Notes under the pieces: generated by a model
Told to the model about the DNA's origin: nothing
Database searches by the model: none
What the model saw: only the letters and a program-made list of their open reading frames with translations
Program-made: the position numbers and the translations under genes
Part shown: one piece after another, positions 29,790 to 39,390 of the stretch
Position numbering within the stretch: position 1 is the first letter of the stretch
Layout: every line of letters begins with the position of its first letter
From: Tubulanus polymorphus
Taxonomy: Eukaryota; Nemertea; Palaeonemertea; Tubulaniformes; Tubulanidae
DNA: 64,000 nucleotides
Direction: 5' to 3'
Assembly: GCF_964204645.1 (NCBI RefSeq)
Contig: NC_134027.1
Span: 16,044,485-16,108,484, forward strand

Positions 29790-30049
29790 TAAATTTAGAT
29801 TATCATAAAAGACAATAACTGTGCTTTTGTGAAGAAGAATGATCCGACATATTTAATGTGATGGCGTGTTTTATGCGCGCGTTCTATCAGTTTAATCTTA
29901 AACTGTGCCAGTGGTATATCATCATCTTCTGACGATGATATATCCCCCGGACACATTCAAACGAAGAAAATGTGAGGTTAGAAAATATTACATGTGATGA
30001 GTTTTATAAACAAAATATTCACTTTGACTTTTGTAACCAAACTGTAAGG

Positions 30050-30481
30050 ATGTCTGTGTCTACCGTTCTATACCCCGAATCACTGGAACTCTGTGAAGCA
30101 TTGTGGCTACCCAAGGAATACTACATGAACATCGACGGTCAAATGAGTATTTTTGATTATGATTATTTTACACATCAAATATCATGTATGCTGGAAAATG
30201 TACTTTTGCGAGAATTTGACGATATTGAGCACGTTACAGCTATAGACTTTGAAATGAAGTACAGCAAAAATACCCATACAAAATTGAACCAACTTTTGAA
30301 CGAGTGTAAATTCACAGATCGGTTCATAGAAGCTGTTGTTGGTATATTCAACTATATAATCAACGGCGAATCCGAATTACCCAATAGACAGTCGATTTGT
30401 GAATGGATACGGTGCTATCTCGAATCGATAGATGCAGACAACAACGTTACGAATGAGCCTGATACTGCCGGTGGTGAATGA
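30050..30481 (+). CDS. Paralogous family protein, copy B
   Basis: From ATG 30050, 143 aa; the frame is open for 26 more codons upstream without ATG. Shares with the minus-strand gene at 6735-7361 the block LYPESLELCEALWLPKEYY, a T-x-IDF-x3-Y stretch, LLNECKFTDRFIEAVVGIF and W-x-R-x-YLE. It ends soon after the DADN motif, where copy A has a basic extension. No signal peptide or TM. The upstream sequence contains an inverted repeat (ATATCATCATCTTCTGACGA then TGATATATCC). The two copies lie in opposite orientation on either side of the polymerase block. Confidence 0.7.
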   Translation: MSVSTVLYPESLELCEALWLPKEYYMNIDGQMSIFDYDYFTHQISCMLENVLLREFDDIEHVTAIDFEMKYSKNTHTKLNQLLNECKFTDRFIEAVVGIFNYIINGESELPNRQSICEWIRCYLESIDADNNVTNEPDTAGGE

Positions 30482-30558
30482 ACAGAAGTAAAAAGTTGGC
30501 GCATGTTGAATAAGAAAAGTTCCAATTACCCAGACCCAGAGTTAGAAAATATTTCGAT

Positions 30559-31145
30559 ATGAAAAAGAGTGATGATCAAATACCCAAGGAACTTGACAAA
30601 TTGTTAAAATCGAGAAATTTTCTGTTTCAGACTGCTGGTAACAAAATAAGTCAAAGTGGTGTTGATTTGGACTTGTGTGCTCCACACAGGGAGTTTGGTA
30701 AAGGATTTTATGTTGGTACTTTGTTTCAACCTGCTGTAAAATGGGCACTGGACAAAAAAGGCTCAATCGCCCATTAAAGAATTTACCACGGTGTTAATCT
30801 ATAAGAGCCCTTTTACCAAAGAACTAACTGTGACCAGTGATGGTCCGATATTCAAAATCATGGATTTGCGTGATAAACTCAAAAAGTGGGAAGATGTAAT
30901 TATTTTCAGTCGAAAGATTAGAATACCACCGGTATTGTCTTTGAGATTGAAAAAAATGCCTAGATGGAGCTGATGAGGTTATAGGCCAAATGGGCCAAGA
31001 CGGACCTCGAACAGAAATGATGAAACCTGGGTGGAAACCTCATCCAGTAAAAGGTTTGGGTACTCAGATTTGTTTCAAAAGTTTATGTGCAAATGATTGG
31101 CTCAATAATAACTTAATTGCTATTGTACGTGTATGGCGAAAATGA
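30559..31145 (+). pseudogene. DUF3990-like ADP-ribosyltransferase, two frameshifts
   Basis: ATG 30559 opens a frame with REFGKGFYVGT and AVKWALDKK, the core block of DUF3990 proteins, a clade of the ADP-ribosyltransferase (ART/PARP-like) fold. Coding character continues in the next frame from about 30765 (TVLIYKSPF; LRDKLKKWEDVIIFSRK) and then in the third from about 30955 (DEVIGQMGQDG; LGTQICFKSLCANDWL), where DUF3990 proteins carry their closing QICF block. Both frame changes coincide with poly-A runs (A6 near 30752, A7 near 30950). The gene is therefore broken as given: pseudogene, or two homopolymer length errors. Predicted role, if it were ever expressed, is NAD-dependent modification of a target; substrate unknown. 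Confidence 0.5.
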
Positions 31146-31295
31146 ACTAATAAACATTTTATTTCATTTATATAAATGGTATCTTTTTATTTATATAATG
31201 GTTTTTAGATTTTACATATACATTTATTATATATTCACAAAGTCTGAGATTGTTCAAGGACTTTGGTATATTATGACCACACCAGCGTTGTTTTT
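31146..31295. other. AT-rich spacer
   Basis: Very AT-rich spacer between the ADP-ribosyltransferase remnant and the next minus-strand remnant. No gene seen. Confidence 0.3.
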
Positions 31296-32190
31296 CTAGC
31301 AGAGATTCGGCAACGGGAACCGTAATCTCGCCTTGAAACAATTGCTCAACGGTGCTGAACGAACACGGAATGATGTGCATGATTTTCTGTTCAGCTGCCC
31401 CGAAGAGTGTATTGGGTTGATTTTTTTTAGATATATGTGATTTATAAATCGTGCTCCTCGGATATTGAATTCTCTACATTGACACAAGAGTTTAGATTTG
31501 ATCTGTTCGTTGATTTTATCTAAAATTGTCTGTATCTTGGCGCTATCATTTTCGTTGATTACAGTGGCGGGTAAATTGTCCTTCTCTTGTTCAAAACTAT
31601 CCACAATCATGTCAACAATATTGTCCACTGTCACAATGTTAACATTTTCAAGATCATTTTGATTCTCGATGCAATACTCCAAAAGTTTATCCGTAAAATA
31701 TGCCAACTCAAGAACAAATTCGTCGACATACAAATAGTCGCAATGCTGAAAGCTTGTAATAGTTTTCGGTGTAGTGTTGTCATGGTTGGGTTTTACGATT
31801 AAGAAATGCATGCCCATATTCAATGGGAACCGAGTATAGATTTCAGGTCTGTTGAGTGCTGCCCAATACATAGCGGATTTTTGGTTGTGGCTAGTCCTTT
31901 GAGTAGTCGTTTCAACCGAATGGATTGTACAAGTGCTGGGTACAACAGTTTCTTTGCAAGTGTTGTCAATTTTTGTTTTTTTGAGTTTGTGTATTTGCCA
32001 CTAAAGTCGTCAAGAATCTCCTCTTCGTCAATGTTTTCTAAATCGACATCGTCTTCAACGTCGGCTTCACTTCCCAAAATATAGTCGCCCTCATCCACAG
32101 ATTCGGGTTCAGATTCCTCCTCGTCAGAGTCAATCTCGATATCCTCAATGCTATGGCTAGGTTCATTGTTGTGGGTAGGTGCGTGCGTTC
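31296..32190 (-). pseudogene. Acidic-N-terminus protein, frameshifted
   Basis: Two overlapping minus-strand frames form one probable protein. The upstream one (from about 32190, no ATG) is strongly acidic (IEIDSDEEESEPE, DVEDDVDLENIDEEEILDD) and then basic (KKQKLTTLAKKLL). The downstream frame (31871-31296) continues with a globular region (FVLELAYFTDKLLEYCIENQ, VDNIVDMIVDSFEQEK). The frame changes near 31850. Other stops and the lack of a start suggest decay. Family unknown. Confidence 0.4.
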
Positions 32191-32373
32191 CATATGGGAA
32201 TGAGTGAGGTTATGTGATAAATGTTCAGAGTGTCCAGGTTACCAAAATTTCTAACTCGTTAACATATAAAAGATATGTTGTTAGTCAATCGATATGTCAC
32301 AAAATTTAGTGCCAAACTACAAATCATATATATTTACTTACATTCAGTTGACAATTTATACAAGAATCACCAA

Positions 32374-32550
32374 TCATATCATATCAACATGCACAACATT
32401 GAACCAAGCAATGTTTTTACCCTTCTTGATGAAGAAATTTAAGTATATCCTCGTTTTATTTTTGTCTGCTTCTTGATTATCGCTCGGTAAGTCTTTACAT
32501 TTTCTAGGTTTCAACAATATACTGTTGCGGTATCCTACCCATTGACTCTG
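32374..32550 (-). pseudogene. Remnant sharing a 32-base identity with the P-loop gene
   Basis: A 58-codon minus-strand frame without ATG (WVGYRNSILLKPRKCKDL ... YLNFFIKKGKNIAWF). Nucleotides 32410-32441 match 11227-11258 exactly, and the encoded NFFIKKGKNI reads the same in the frame next to the P-loop ORF there. It is probably the C-terminal part of a second copy of that gene. Confidence 0.4.
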
Positions 32551-32651
32551 CTATATCCCCTAGAGGGTTGAATGTGTTGATTTGAATAAAGATTTCAGCA
32601 AAGTATTCAAAATACTTGTCCAATTTATTTAGGAAAGGGTGATATTGTTGT

Positions 32652-33342
32652 CTGGTAATTTTAGGGCAGTCAGTCAAATCAATTCATCCCACCAACCATG
32701 GTATAGGGAAGCGCGGAGATAGCGACACGGCGGTATTGTGTCCTGCGGCTGTCGGACAAGAACCGAGACGAGATACACGATAGCAGCTGCAAGCCGTGTC
32801 AGGATGATGGTGAAATGTGTCGGAGAATCGGTGAAGTGTTGGACAAAGTGAAAAATTGTGAAAGTTGGAAATTTCAAAAAAGTCCCCCAGAAAATCAAAA
32901 ACAGTGACACTATACTATAGCTGGGGTACCGGGGTTCTGGGGTATCTGGGGTACTTGGGGTACCAGAAAAAACAGGTGACTGTTCCATTTTAACAGAATT
33001 TTTGGAACTTAAATTAGTACTAATTTCTGGTACCCCAAGTACCCCAGATACCCCAGAACCCCGGTACCCCAGCTATAGTATAGTGTCACTGTTTTTGATT
33101 TTCTGGGGGACTTTTTTTGAAATTTCCAACTTTCACAATTTTTCACTTTGTCCAACACTTCACCGATTCTCCGACACATTTCACCATCATCCTGACACGG
33201 CTTGCAGCTGCTATCGTGTATCTCGTCTCGGTTCTTGTCCGACAGCCGCAGGACACAATACCGCCGTGTCGCTATCTCCGCGCTTCCCTATACCATGGTT
33301 GGTGGGATGAATTGATTTGACTGAGTGCCCTAAAATTACCAG
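32652..33342. mobile_element. Fold-back palindromic element, copy 2 (complete)
   Basis: A nearly perfect 691-base palindrome: arms 32652-32965 and about 33028-33342, ends CTGGTAATTTTAGGGCA / TGCCCTAAAATTACCAG, loop of about 60 bases (ACTGTTCCATTTTAACAG region). Each inner arm has the five GGGG (or CCCC) runs described for copy 1. No target duplication is obvious and no ORF is meaningful. The element lies between decayed genes. Near-identity of its arms implies recent formation, gene conversion or purifying pressure on the fold. Confidence 0.8.
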
Positions 33343-33534
33343 TCTGCTCAAAATATTCGACCAACGCCGTTCATATGAGGATCGAGCAAGACAGACACCA
33401 CGGATGTCTATCAAAGATTCGACTAGTAAAAATACCCCAGAACATCAAATATAATATCAGCAAGTTTATTGAACAAAGTGTATTTACATTCTTGTGATTT
33501 AAATAGAAATAAATTAACCAAAAATTCATGTAAT

Positions 33535-33940
33535 TTATTTCTTATGCGTTGTTTCTGTTGGCTTGGTGTTTCTGTTGGCGATGTAGGCGGTTAGGTTGGA
33601 TATCATGTTGTTGATGTCTCTGGGTAGTCGTTGGCAGTGTTGATAGTTGTTATTACTTGCAACATTTCTCATATCTCTCGTTACCTGCTTTAGATCGTTG
33701 TAAAAGGTTGCGTCGTATTCTCTGGCAAAAAGATTTCGTTCGGGCATGGATAAGGATTGAATTTTAGTTGAAAATTCAACCATTTTGGCAATCATTGGTT
33801 CTGTGTCCAAGTTACAGTAGGTGAAATCTCTTCTGAAAATAACGAAATGCAAGCCACTGGCTGGTGTTGGTGTGAGAGATATTGTTGATGCTGCGCTAAA
33901 AAGAAGAACACCAAAGTACTTGCGACAATACGGACCATTT
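33535..33940 (-). pseudogene. Small secreted-type protein with a frameshift after the signal peptide
   Basis: ATG 33940 opens a signal-peptide-like start (MVRIVASTLVFFFLA). Within about 12 codons the coding frame shifts by one base (TTCTTCTTTTTAG run near 33900) and then runs as an intact 105-codon frame to 33535 (FRRDFTYCNLDTEPMIAKMV, RDMRNVASNNNYQHC). Short hydrophilic chain with two cysteines, probably secreted or luminal. AATAAA overlaps the stop region. It shares a divergent promoter with the 915 aa gene. Family unknown. Confidence 0.45.
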
Positions 33941-33944
33941 TAAA

Positions 33945-34070
33945 AAAGATAAGGTGAGATTTTGTAAGTTACTTTTATACTTAAGGAAGGTGAGAAAAAA
34001 TCTCACCGAAATTTTTTTGTTTTGTATTTAAAAGTACTTAAAACGTAAACCATACCAAGACTTGTCCAAA
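33945..34070. promoter_or_regulatory. Bidirectional promoter with a GGTGAGA palindrome
   Basis: GGTGAGA (33989-33995) and TCTCACC (34001-34007) form a perfect inverted repeat around AAAAA. Another AAGGTGAGATTTTGTAAGTT lies at 33951-33970, ACTTTTATAC at about 33971 reads as a TATA box on the minus strand, and GTATTTAAAAG at 34024 on the plus strand. A strong candidate viral operator. Confidence 0.6.
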
Positions 34071-36818
34071 ATGGCTGGTGTTGGTCCGCTTGTACCAGTC
34101 GTAGCAGCACCGATACCTCCCGCTCAAGCCCCAGCACCAACTCCCGATCCGGTGGTAGTTAATCAATGGGATTATTCGTTCATTTCTATTCAAGCTATCG
34201 AAACAGTAAAAAACACTGTTCTAACTCCGCTTATAACGTCCAACTATGCAGAGAAAGAACAAGTGTTTGGAGGTAGCGGCGATAGTGTTATGCAAGAGGA
34301 AAATGCAAAGTACTTGGACAATGATCTCTACATCTCACCAATAAGTACGGTGAATTTTTACAAGTCGATGGAAAATACGATAAGTGAATTTAAACACAGC
34401 ATAGAGAAACATATACCCGATACGCTGTTAATGGCGTCACCTGTTGTTCAGAAACAAAATAAAATTGAAGTTTTTGCCGACACATCGCTATGGCATAGAT
34501 GGGTTTGTGCCACTGCGAATTATATCGAAAAAACACAAGTGAAAAAAGACCGACGAGCATTGTTCTCGGCTGTTACCAACGATCAATTAAAACAATACGA
34601 TGATACCCTCATACAACATATACGGGCGGCAAACATCAATGAACAATTGTTCAACAGGGATGTTTTCGTTGCGGACGATTTTGATCTTCATCAATATATG
34701 GACATGATAATTGCAAGTTCAAACTTGATAGAAACCGCTATAGCGGAGACGTCTTTCGTAGCAGTATATAAACTATCGTTTGCCGTTATTTTGAACTTCA
34801 TCCAGTTTCTGAAAAAATATGAAAATACGGATCATGTTCAGAAAGCTTACAACGACTTGTATGCACAAAGATCGAAAGAATGTTTAAAAGCCATGTTCAA
34901 CAAAGAGAACCAACAAACGTACAAGTCGATAACCGAAACTTTGTTAGACATAACAATGTGCATTATTCAAATATATGGACCACAGGAGCACGGTGGTATT
35001 GGACTGTTTGACGAAGACATGCAAAGTGTCCGAATTTACACACTAGCCCCCAATTTGCACTTGTATTCTATAAAGTGTATGTTATTGGACCAAAATATAC
35101 TCCCGACTATCGTAACACTAGAAGTCACGCCGTATCACGCAAGGCTCATAACGATACCCAGTTTAGATCAACAACAAGCAGGTACACTATCAGCAGAACA
35201 ATTTGTTCTATGGACCGAAGTGAAGAGAACAGAAGCTCTATTGGCACGTGGAAAAAATCCAATCGATGTGGAATTTCTAAACGACATCAAATACACAACG
35301 AAATATCTTGATGAACAGTTGGGAAGTGCATCAAATTTACCCCATAACGCCGAGACTTTTGAAGAGCAGAGAATTTTCATAGAAATGTTAATGGAAAATT
35401 ACCCACAAGAAGAAGGAGTCACAAGGTTGATGAGAAATTTGGGCTATTATAATTATTCAATCACGTCCAAAATGCCAATACTCCATTACTGGCTCCCTAT
35501 ATCGTTGACTTGTTTTACCACACAAGGCACTGACACCACGGGTCGGTATAGCCGATTCCAAACGTTCAAGGAACAACAGTTTGAAAAAAATCCAATGATG
35601 TCGGTACTCATAGCCGGCATAAAATCGGCCAGATACGACGTGTTGTATTTCCCAGAAAGGATTATGCATCACTCAACACCGGCTCCAATAGATTCGAGAG
35701 AATTGTTCAAAAAGGCAAATGATACGAATATAGAAAACGATATAGCTGTTAACCACGTTAACGGTGAATTGATTGTGCTTGCTCTGTTGGTTGGATCACT
35801 TGACTATACGTATACAAGTGGCAAAACAGAAGAACCGGTCGATGCGGCTTACACAAGTTTTGTAGACCAATCTATGATAGACGTAGATGAGAGTGATAAA
35901 TTTGACCATATCAATCGACCGGACTTGTGGTATAGTGTTTGTTGTTCGTTTTTATTACCATTCATAGATCAAAACATGTGTTGGTTAGCCAGACCGCTAT
36001 CAATTGGACCGGACCAACTCGAACGGTACTACGTGGAGAATTTGATACCGTGTTTGCAAAGAGTTATGGCGTTTGCAGAGTTTTTGATTTTCTCGGCCGA
36101 TGAGCTAGCCATGCCTTTGTATGCATCAAGGGTGCTCACGTCAGAATTCAAAATGGACAACAATCTTTTACCTCTACCCACCGACACGATCGTGTTTTTT
36201 ACAAATCCACCAACTGAAACGAAAATAAAACTATTGAAAACACCAAAAAAACAAAAACCCGGTGGTGCTGGAGTAGGAAGTAAGGATATGACCATTACGC
36301 TGTTTGGTGACAAGGACTTTGTGTTGAATAAAGACTTGATCGTGCGCCGACGACAAGACCCATCGCTACCCACGTTTGTAGTAAGAACTATGGCGTTCTA
36401 CAAGATAGGAAACGAGACTTTGATACATCTTTTAGCGTTGAACAATTCAATAAATGAATCAAAAGCTCCGTTTTATTCGTTGATATTCAAAAACATGACA
36501 AAAAACATGAATACTGTGGAAATGTTATTATTAGATTACACAAACATGAGAGCAACAGACTCTAAAGTGTTGTCGCCAAAGGCAGGTGGTGGTACCGCGT
36601 ACGATCGAGGCTCGAGCGGTGTGAGAACTATCACTTATAAAAAAGACCGAAAAGGCGATGGAGCAAAAATTATATTAGAAAACGTCATCGGCACCATAAG
36701 CAAGAGCGCCAACCGTGTCAGACACATTGAAACAACAGCAAAACGAGACTGCGAACGCTGGGACAAATTGTTACGAAAATATTTGGATAAAGAAGACGAG
36801 GATATAACAGAACTGTAA
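34071..36818 (+). CDS. 915 aa structural-type protein
   Basis: Start at ATG 34071 (MAGVGPLVPVV); an in-frame TTG nine bases earlier is not needed. A short Ala/Pro-rich leader is followed by about 870 residues of helical globular chain without TM, repeats or catalytic motif. A Gly/Lys-rich disordered loop lies near 725-740 (KKQKPGGAGVGSK) and another near 845-860. The C terminus is charged (KEDEDITEL...). The gene ends one base before the ATG of the 464 aa gene, so the two probably share a transcript. Size and solubility suit a tegument or capsid-associated protein. Not recognised. Confidence 0.75.
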   Translation: MAGVGPLVPVVAAPIPPAQAPAPTPDPVVVNQWDYSFISIQAIETVKNTVLTPLITSNYAEKEQVFGGSGDSVMQEENAKYLDNDLYISPISTVNFYKSMENTISEFKHSIEKHIPDTLLMASPVVQKQNKIEVFADTSLWHRWVCATANYIEKTQVKKDRRALFSAVTNDQLKQYDDTLIQHIRAANINEQLFNRDVFVADDFDLHQYMDMIIASSNLIETAIAETSFVAVYKLSFAVILNFIQFLKKYENTDHVQKAYNDLYAQRSKECLKAMFNKENQQTYKSITETLLDITMCIIQIYGPQEHGGIGLFDEDMQSVRIYTLAPNLHLYSIKCMLLDQNILPTIVTLEVTPYHARLITIPSLDQQQAGTLSAEQFVLWTEVKRTEALLARGKNPIDVEFLNDIKYTTKYLDEQLGSASNLPHNAETFEEQRIFIEMLMENYPQEEGVTRLMRNLGYYNYSITSKMPILHYWLPISLTCFTTQGTDTTGRYSRFQTFKEQQFEKNPMMSVLIAGIKSARYDVLYFPERIMHHSTPAPIDSRELFKKANDTNIENDIAVNHVNGELIVLALLVGSLDYTYTSGKTEEPVDAAYTSFVDQSMIDVDESDKFDHINRPDLWYSVCCSFLLPFIDQNMCWLARPLSIGPDQLERYYVENLIPCLQRVMAFAEFLIFSADELAMPLYASRVLTSEFKMDNNLLPLPTDTIVFFTNPPTETKIKLLKTPKKQKPGGAGVGSKDMTITLFGDKDFVLNKDLIVRRRQDPSLPTFVVRTMAFYKIGNETLIHLLALNNSINESKAPFYSLIFKNMTKNMNTVEMLLLDYTNMRATDSKVLSPKAGGGTAYDRGSSGVRTITYKKDRKGDGAKIILENVIGTISKSANRVRHIETTAKRDCERWDKLLRKYLDKEDEDITEL

Positions 36819-36819
36819 A

Positions 36820-38214
36820 ATGGTTAGGAGAAAAAATATTAAAGTCCCAACGTCGACAGATGAAGTTAATGAAGACATCACCACAACCAAGAACAAGCGG
36901 CGGCAAACAAGACAAGATAGCACTAATGTCATATTGAAGAATATTCAACTGGCAACGTGGAAAAAGGCAGTCACTCACGTGCGAAAGACAACAGATGCGG
37001 TGGTAAACGGTCCCGGTCAATTGGACGGAAAGAAAATTATAAAACTTAGCCCAAGTATCATGAAGGCAGCCGTAGACCAATCGTACCCAGTCGGAGAATT
37101 AGTCTCCAAGCAACAAAACAGACGATCGATTCGGAATAGAATAAAATTATGGCAAAGTCGAGACAAGGGACTTGATATCGATGGTTTTAACACAACAGAT
37201 AAAGATTCCGAAATCAACACAAAAACCAAAACAGAGTTATACCCGTACCCACTGACGCTCACTGTTGGCTCTTTGTCCGAAAAAATAAAAAACGACAAAT
37301 CAACAGTTTGCATTTTATCTACTTGTTTAACAATAGATTCGTTGTTGAACACAGAGGACCCGAAACAAGATAAACAGTTAATGGAAAATGCGATATTGGC
37401 CAGCGAAAATGACGACAGTATCAGCATAGCCAGTGAAACAACCAGTGTGGGTGCCTGTTCTTCAATAGGGGGTGAGAGTGTGGGTGTAGCATCCAACGAC
37501 TCTTCTAAATCAAATCACCCAGGCGATTATAACGGTGACATGGGAGTTGAAGAAACCACAACTAGAGATTTACAAAAAGCATCTCATAGCGGTGATGTTA
37601 AACCTTATGTGTATTTGACCATTAAAGGTGTGGAATTTCTCGACACATTTATCGTACCTCATGTTGACGAGATAAATTGTGGAAATACACAAGACGCGAT
37701 CGCGTTTTTAGCACAAGTCCGAAATCACAAATGGAAAGCAATACTTTACAGATTGATTTACCCATCTTTAAGTAAAGTGGGAAATGGTTTTGCCAAAAAA
37801 TGCTACTCTGCGATTAATATAGACGAAGACCATTCATTTTCTATCGTCAAGATGTACGAAATAGAATCGACCAACGCAATGTACAACTTTACCCCGGAGA
37901 TAGAAAGCATAATGGAAGACTTGGACAATATCGGTGGATCAACCACGGTAAACACAGACATTTTACAAAGAATCACGGTCAAGTTGGATAACAAGGCGCC
38001 GAATCGAGCAGTTGAAAAATCTACAGAGGTCATTGGTGGTAATCATCACCTGTTCATTACGTATACGATAACAAAGTCAGATTTGAAAAAATGGTTGGTC
38101 ATGTGCGAAAACATGGAACAATCGAGATACGTTTTCAGTTTCACTTCTAACGAGGTACAAGAATGGATGGATACGAATAAAATTCTAACTTCAAAACTTT
38201 TCATTGGCTGGTAA
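36820..38214 (+). CDS. 464 aa protein following the 915 aa gene
   Basis: Starts at ATG 36820, one base after the preceding stop (TAAAATGG). Residues 1-120 are basic (MVRRKNIKVP, TTTKNKRRQTRQD, QQNRRSIRNRIKLWQSRDK), suggesting nucleic-acid binding or nuclear targeting. 180-260 is a Ser/Asp-rich linker, and 265-464 a globular domain. No enzyme motif. The tight junction could allow stop-start reinitiation. Intact. Function unknown. Confidence 0.7.
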   Translation: MVRRKNIKVPTSTDEVNEDITTTKNKRRQTRQDSTNVILKNIQLATWKKAVTHVRKTTDAVVNGPGQLDGKKIIKLSPSIMKAAVDQSYPVGELVSKQQNRRSIRNRIKLWQSRDKGLDIDGFNTTDKDSEINTKTKTELYPYPLTLTVGSLSEKIKNDKSTVCILSTCLTIDSLLNTEDPKQDKQLMENAILASENDDSISIASETTSVGACSSIGGESVGVASNDSSKSNHPGDYNGDMGVEETTTRDLQKASHSGDVKPYVYLTIKGVEFLDTFIVPHVDEINCGNTQDAIAFLAQVRNHKWKAILYRLIYPSLSKVGNGFAKKCYSAINIDEDHSFSIVKMYEIESTNAMYNFTPEIESIMEDLDNIGGSTTVNTDILQRITVKLDNKAPNRAVEKSTEVIGGNHHLFITYTITKSDLKKWLVMCENMEQSRYVFSFTSNEVQEWMDTNKILTSKLFIGW

Positions 38215-38280
38215 CGAAAAAAAAGTAAAAAAAACTGGTTATGAAACAAAAAACCCAAGTTTTGGTATCGGTTTTTGGTT

Positions 38281-38413
38281 ACAAGTGAGAAAATTATATT
38301 AAACCGGGAAGTCCGGAAAGTAGAATATAAGGTTTGTCACTTCCCTGACTGTACCATTTCTACTCGAAGCTTGGAACTGCTAACATCACACAACATACAA
38401 ACACACTCTCGCC
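38281..38413 (+). promoter_or_regulatory. Promoter of the 307 aa gene
   Basis: Contains AAGTGAGAAAATTATATTAA at 38282, GGAAGTCCGGAAAGTAG at 38309 and AATATAAGG at 38325, about 85 bases before the ATG. The order GTGAGAAA, AAGTCCGGAA, TATA box matches other upstream regions in the window. Confidence 0.45.
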
Positions 38414-39337
38414 ATGTCTCATTCATCGGATATTGAGATTATCACGGACGAAGATCTGTTGGATGAAAAGTACTACGCGAGTCTACTACCCCATCCGAAA
38501 GATTTAAAACGACCACAGAGACCGTCTACTTTAAATTTGTCGCTTAAAGCTGCAACTGGAGGAGTAGCATCACCAGCAGCAGTCAGTGACAAAAAGCGAT
38601 CGGTTGACATGACCGTTGACGAGGCCGTGGAATTGTTGTCCAATGCCAATATTGTGGATAAAAGTGAACAATGTGCGGTTAAAGTCTTGATCACAGCCAC
38701 TGATAAATTGCGCAAAGATACCCAGGAACTGTGGGAAGAATTGAATGGTACAAAAGAAGAGTTATTTCACATGTCAAAAAAACACGAGGCTGCAAAGATC
38801 CGTTTGGGTCAATATTCCGAAGAATTAATAAAGGTAGAGATTGACTGTGAAGTTGCAACGGCCAATGTGGAAATCGAGCGAAAAGCAAAAGAAAACGTTC
38901 AACAGAAACTGTGGGATAAAGAGGCAAATCGTGCATGGGAAAGGAGTGAACGCGAGGATTTAAAAATGAAACTCAAACACTACGAAGCAAAATGTGCAGA
39001 GTACAAAAAAGAGATGAAAAAGCAACACTTGACCCATGCCGAAGAGATGAGAAAACAACAGATGACCCATGACGAGGATATCGCCAAGGCCGTTGACGCA
39101 GCCTACGCAGAACAACACCAACAACAGCAGAAAAAGACAAAGCCACCACCGCTAAAATCATCGGCACCAGCTCGTCGTACAGAACTAAAGGAATTGAACA
39201 TTTCTGTACCCGCATCTCAACATTTGCCGACACAGAAAAACGCATACGAGCCAGTTCCTACCTATCCTTACCCAGGATTTTATATTCCACCGCCAACTAA
39301 TTCAAATTGGCACGGATACCCAATTGTGGAACATTAA
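38414..39337 (+). CDS. 307 aa coiled-coil protein with Pro/Tyr C terminus
   Basis: Intact from ATG 38414. Acidic start (SSDIEIITDEDLLDEKYY), basic-polar linker, then a long heptad-rich coiled coil (about 95-240) with repeats HLTHAEEMRKQ and QMTHDEDI. A Gln tract is followed by a basic Pro segment and a C terminus rich in Pro/Tyr (YEPVPTYPYPGFYIPP). The PYPGFY-type segment recalls the SYPGYYP segment of the 1024 aa protein, possibly a shared binding motif. No TM. Likely scaffold or adaptor in the particle. Confidence 0.65.
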   Translation: MSHSSDIEIITDEDLLDEKYYASLLPHPKDLKRPQRPSTLNLSLKAATGGVASPAAVSDKKRSVDMTVDEAVELLSNANIVDKSEQCAVKVLITATDKLRKDTQELWEELNGTKEELFHMSKKHEAAKIRLGQYSEELIKVEIDCEVATANVEIERKAKENVQQKLWDKEANRAWERSEREDLKMKLKHYEAKCAEYKKEMKKQHLTHAEEMRKQQMTHDEDIAKAVDAAYAEQHQQQQKKTKPPPLKSSAPARRTELKELNISVPASQHLPTQKNAYEPVPTYPYPGFYIPPPTNSNWHGYPIVEH

Positions 39338-39390
39338 GACTACAAAAACAAAGAACAATGATTTGGACTAAAATGTGGACTTTATTATTT

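Noticed and set aside
32674-33320. Mirror-image ORFs on both strands of the palindrome (including EQSPVFSGTPSTPDTPEP type)
   Set aside because: Identical ORFs on both strands result from the inverted repeat; no start, promoter or domain supports them.
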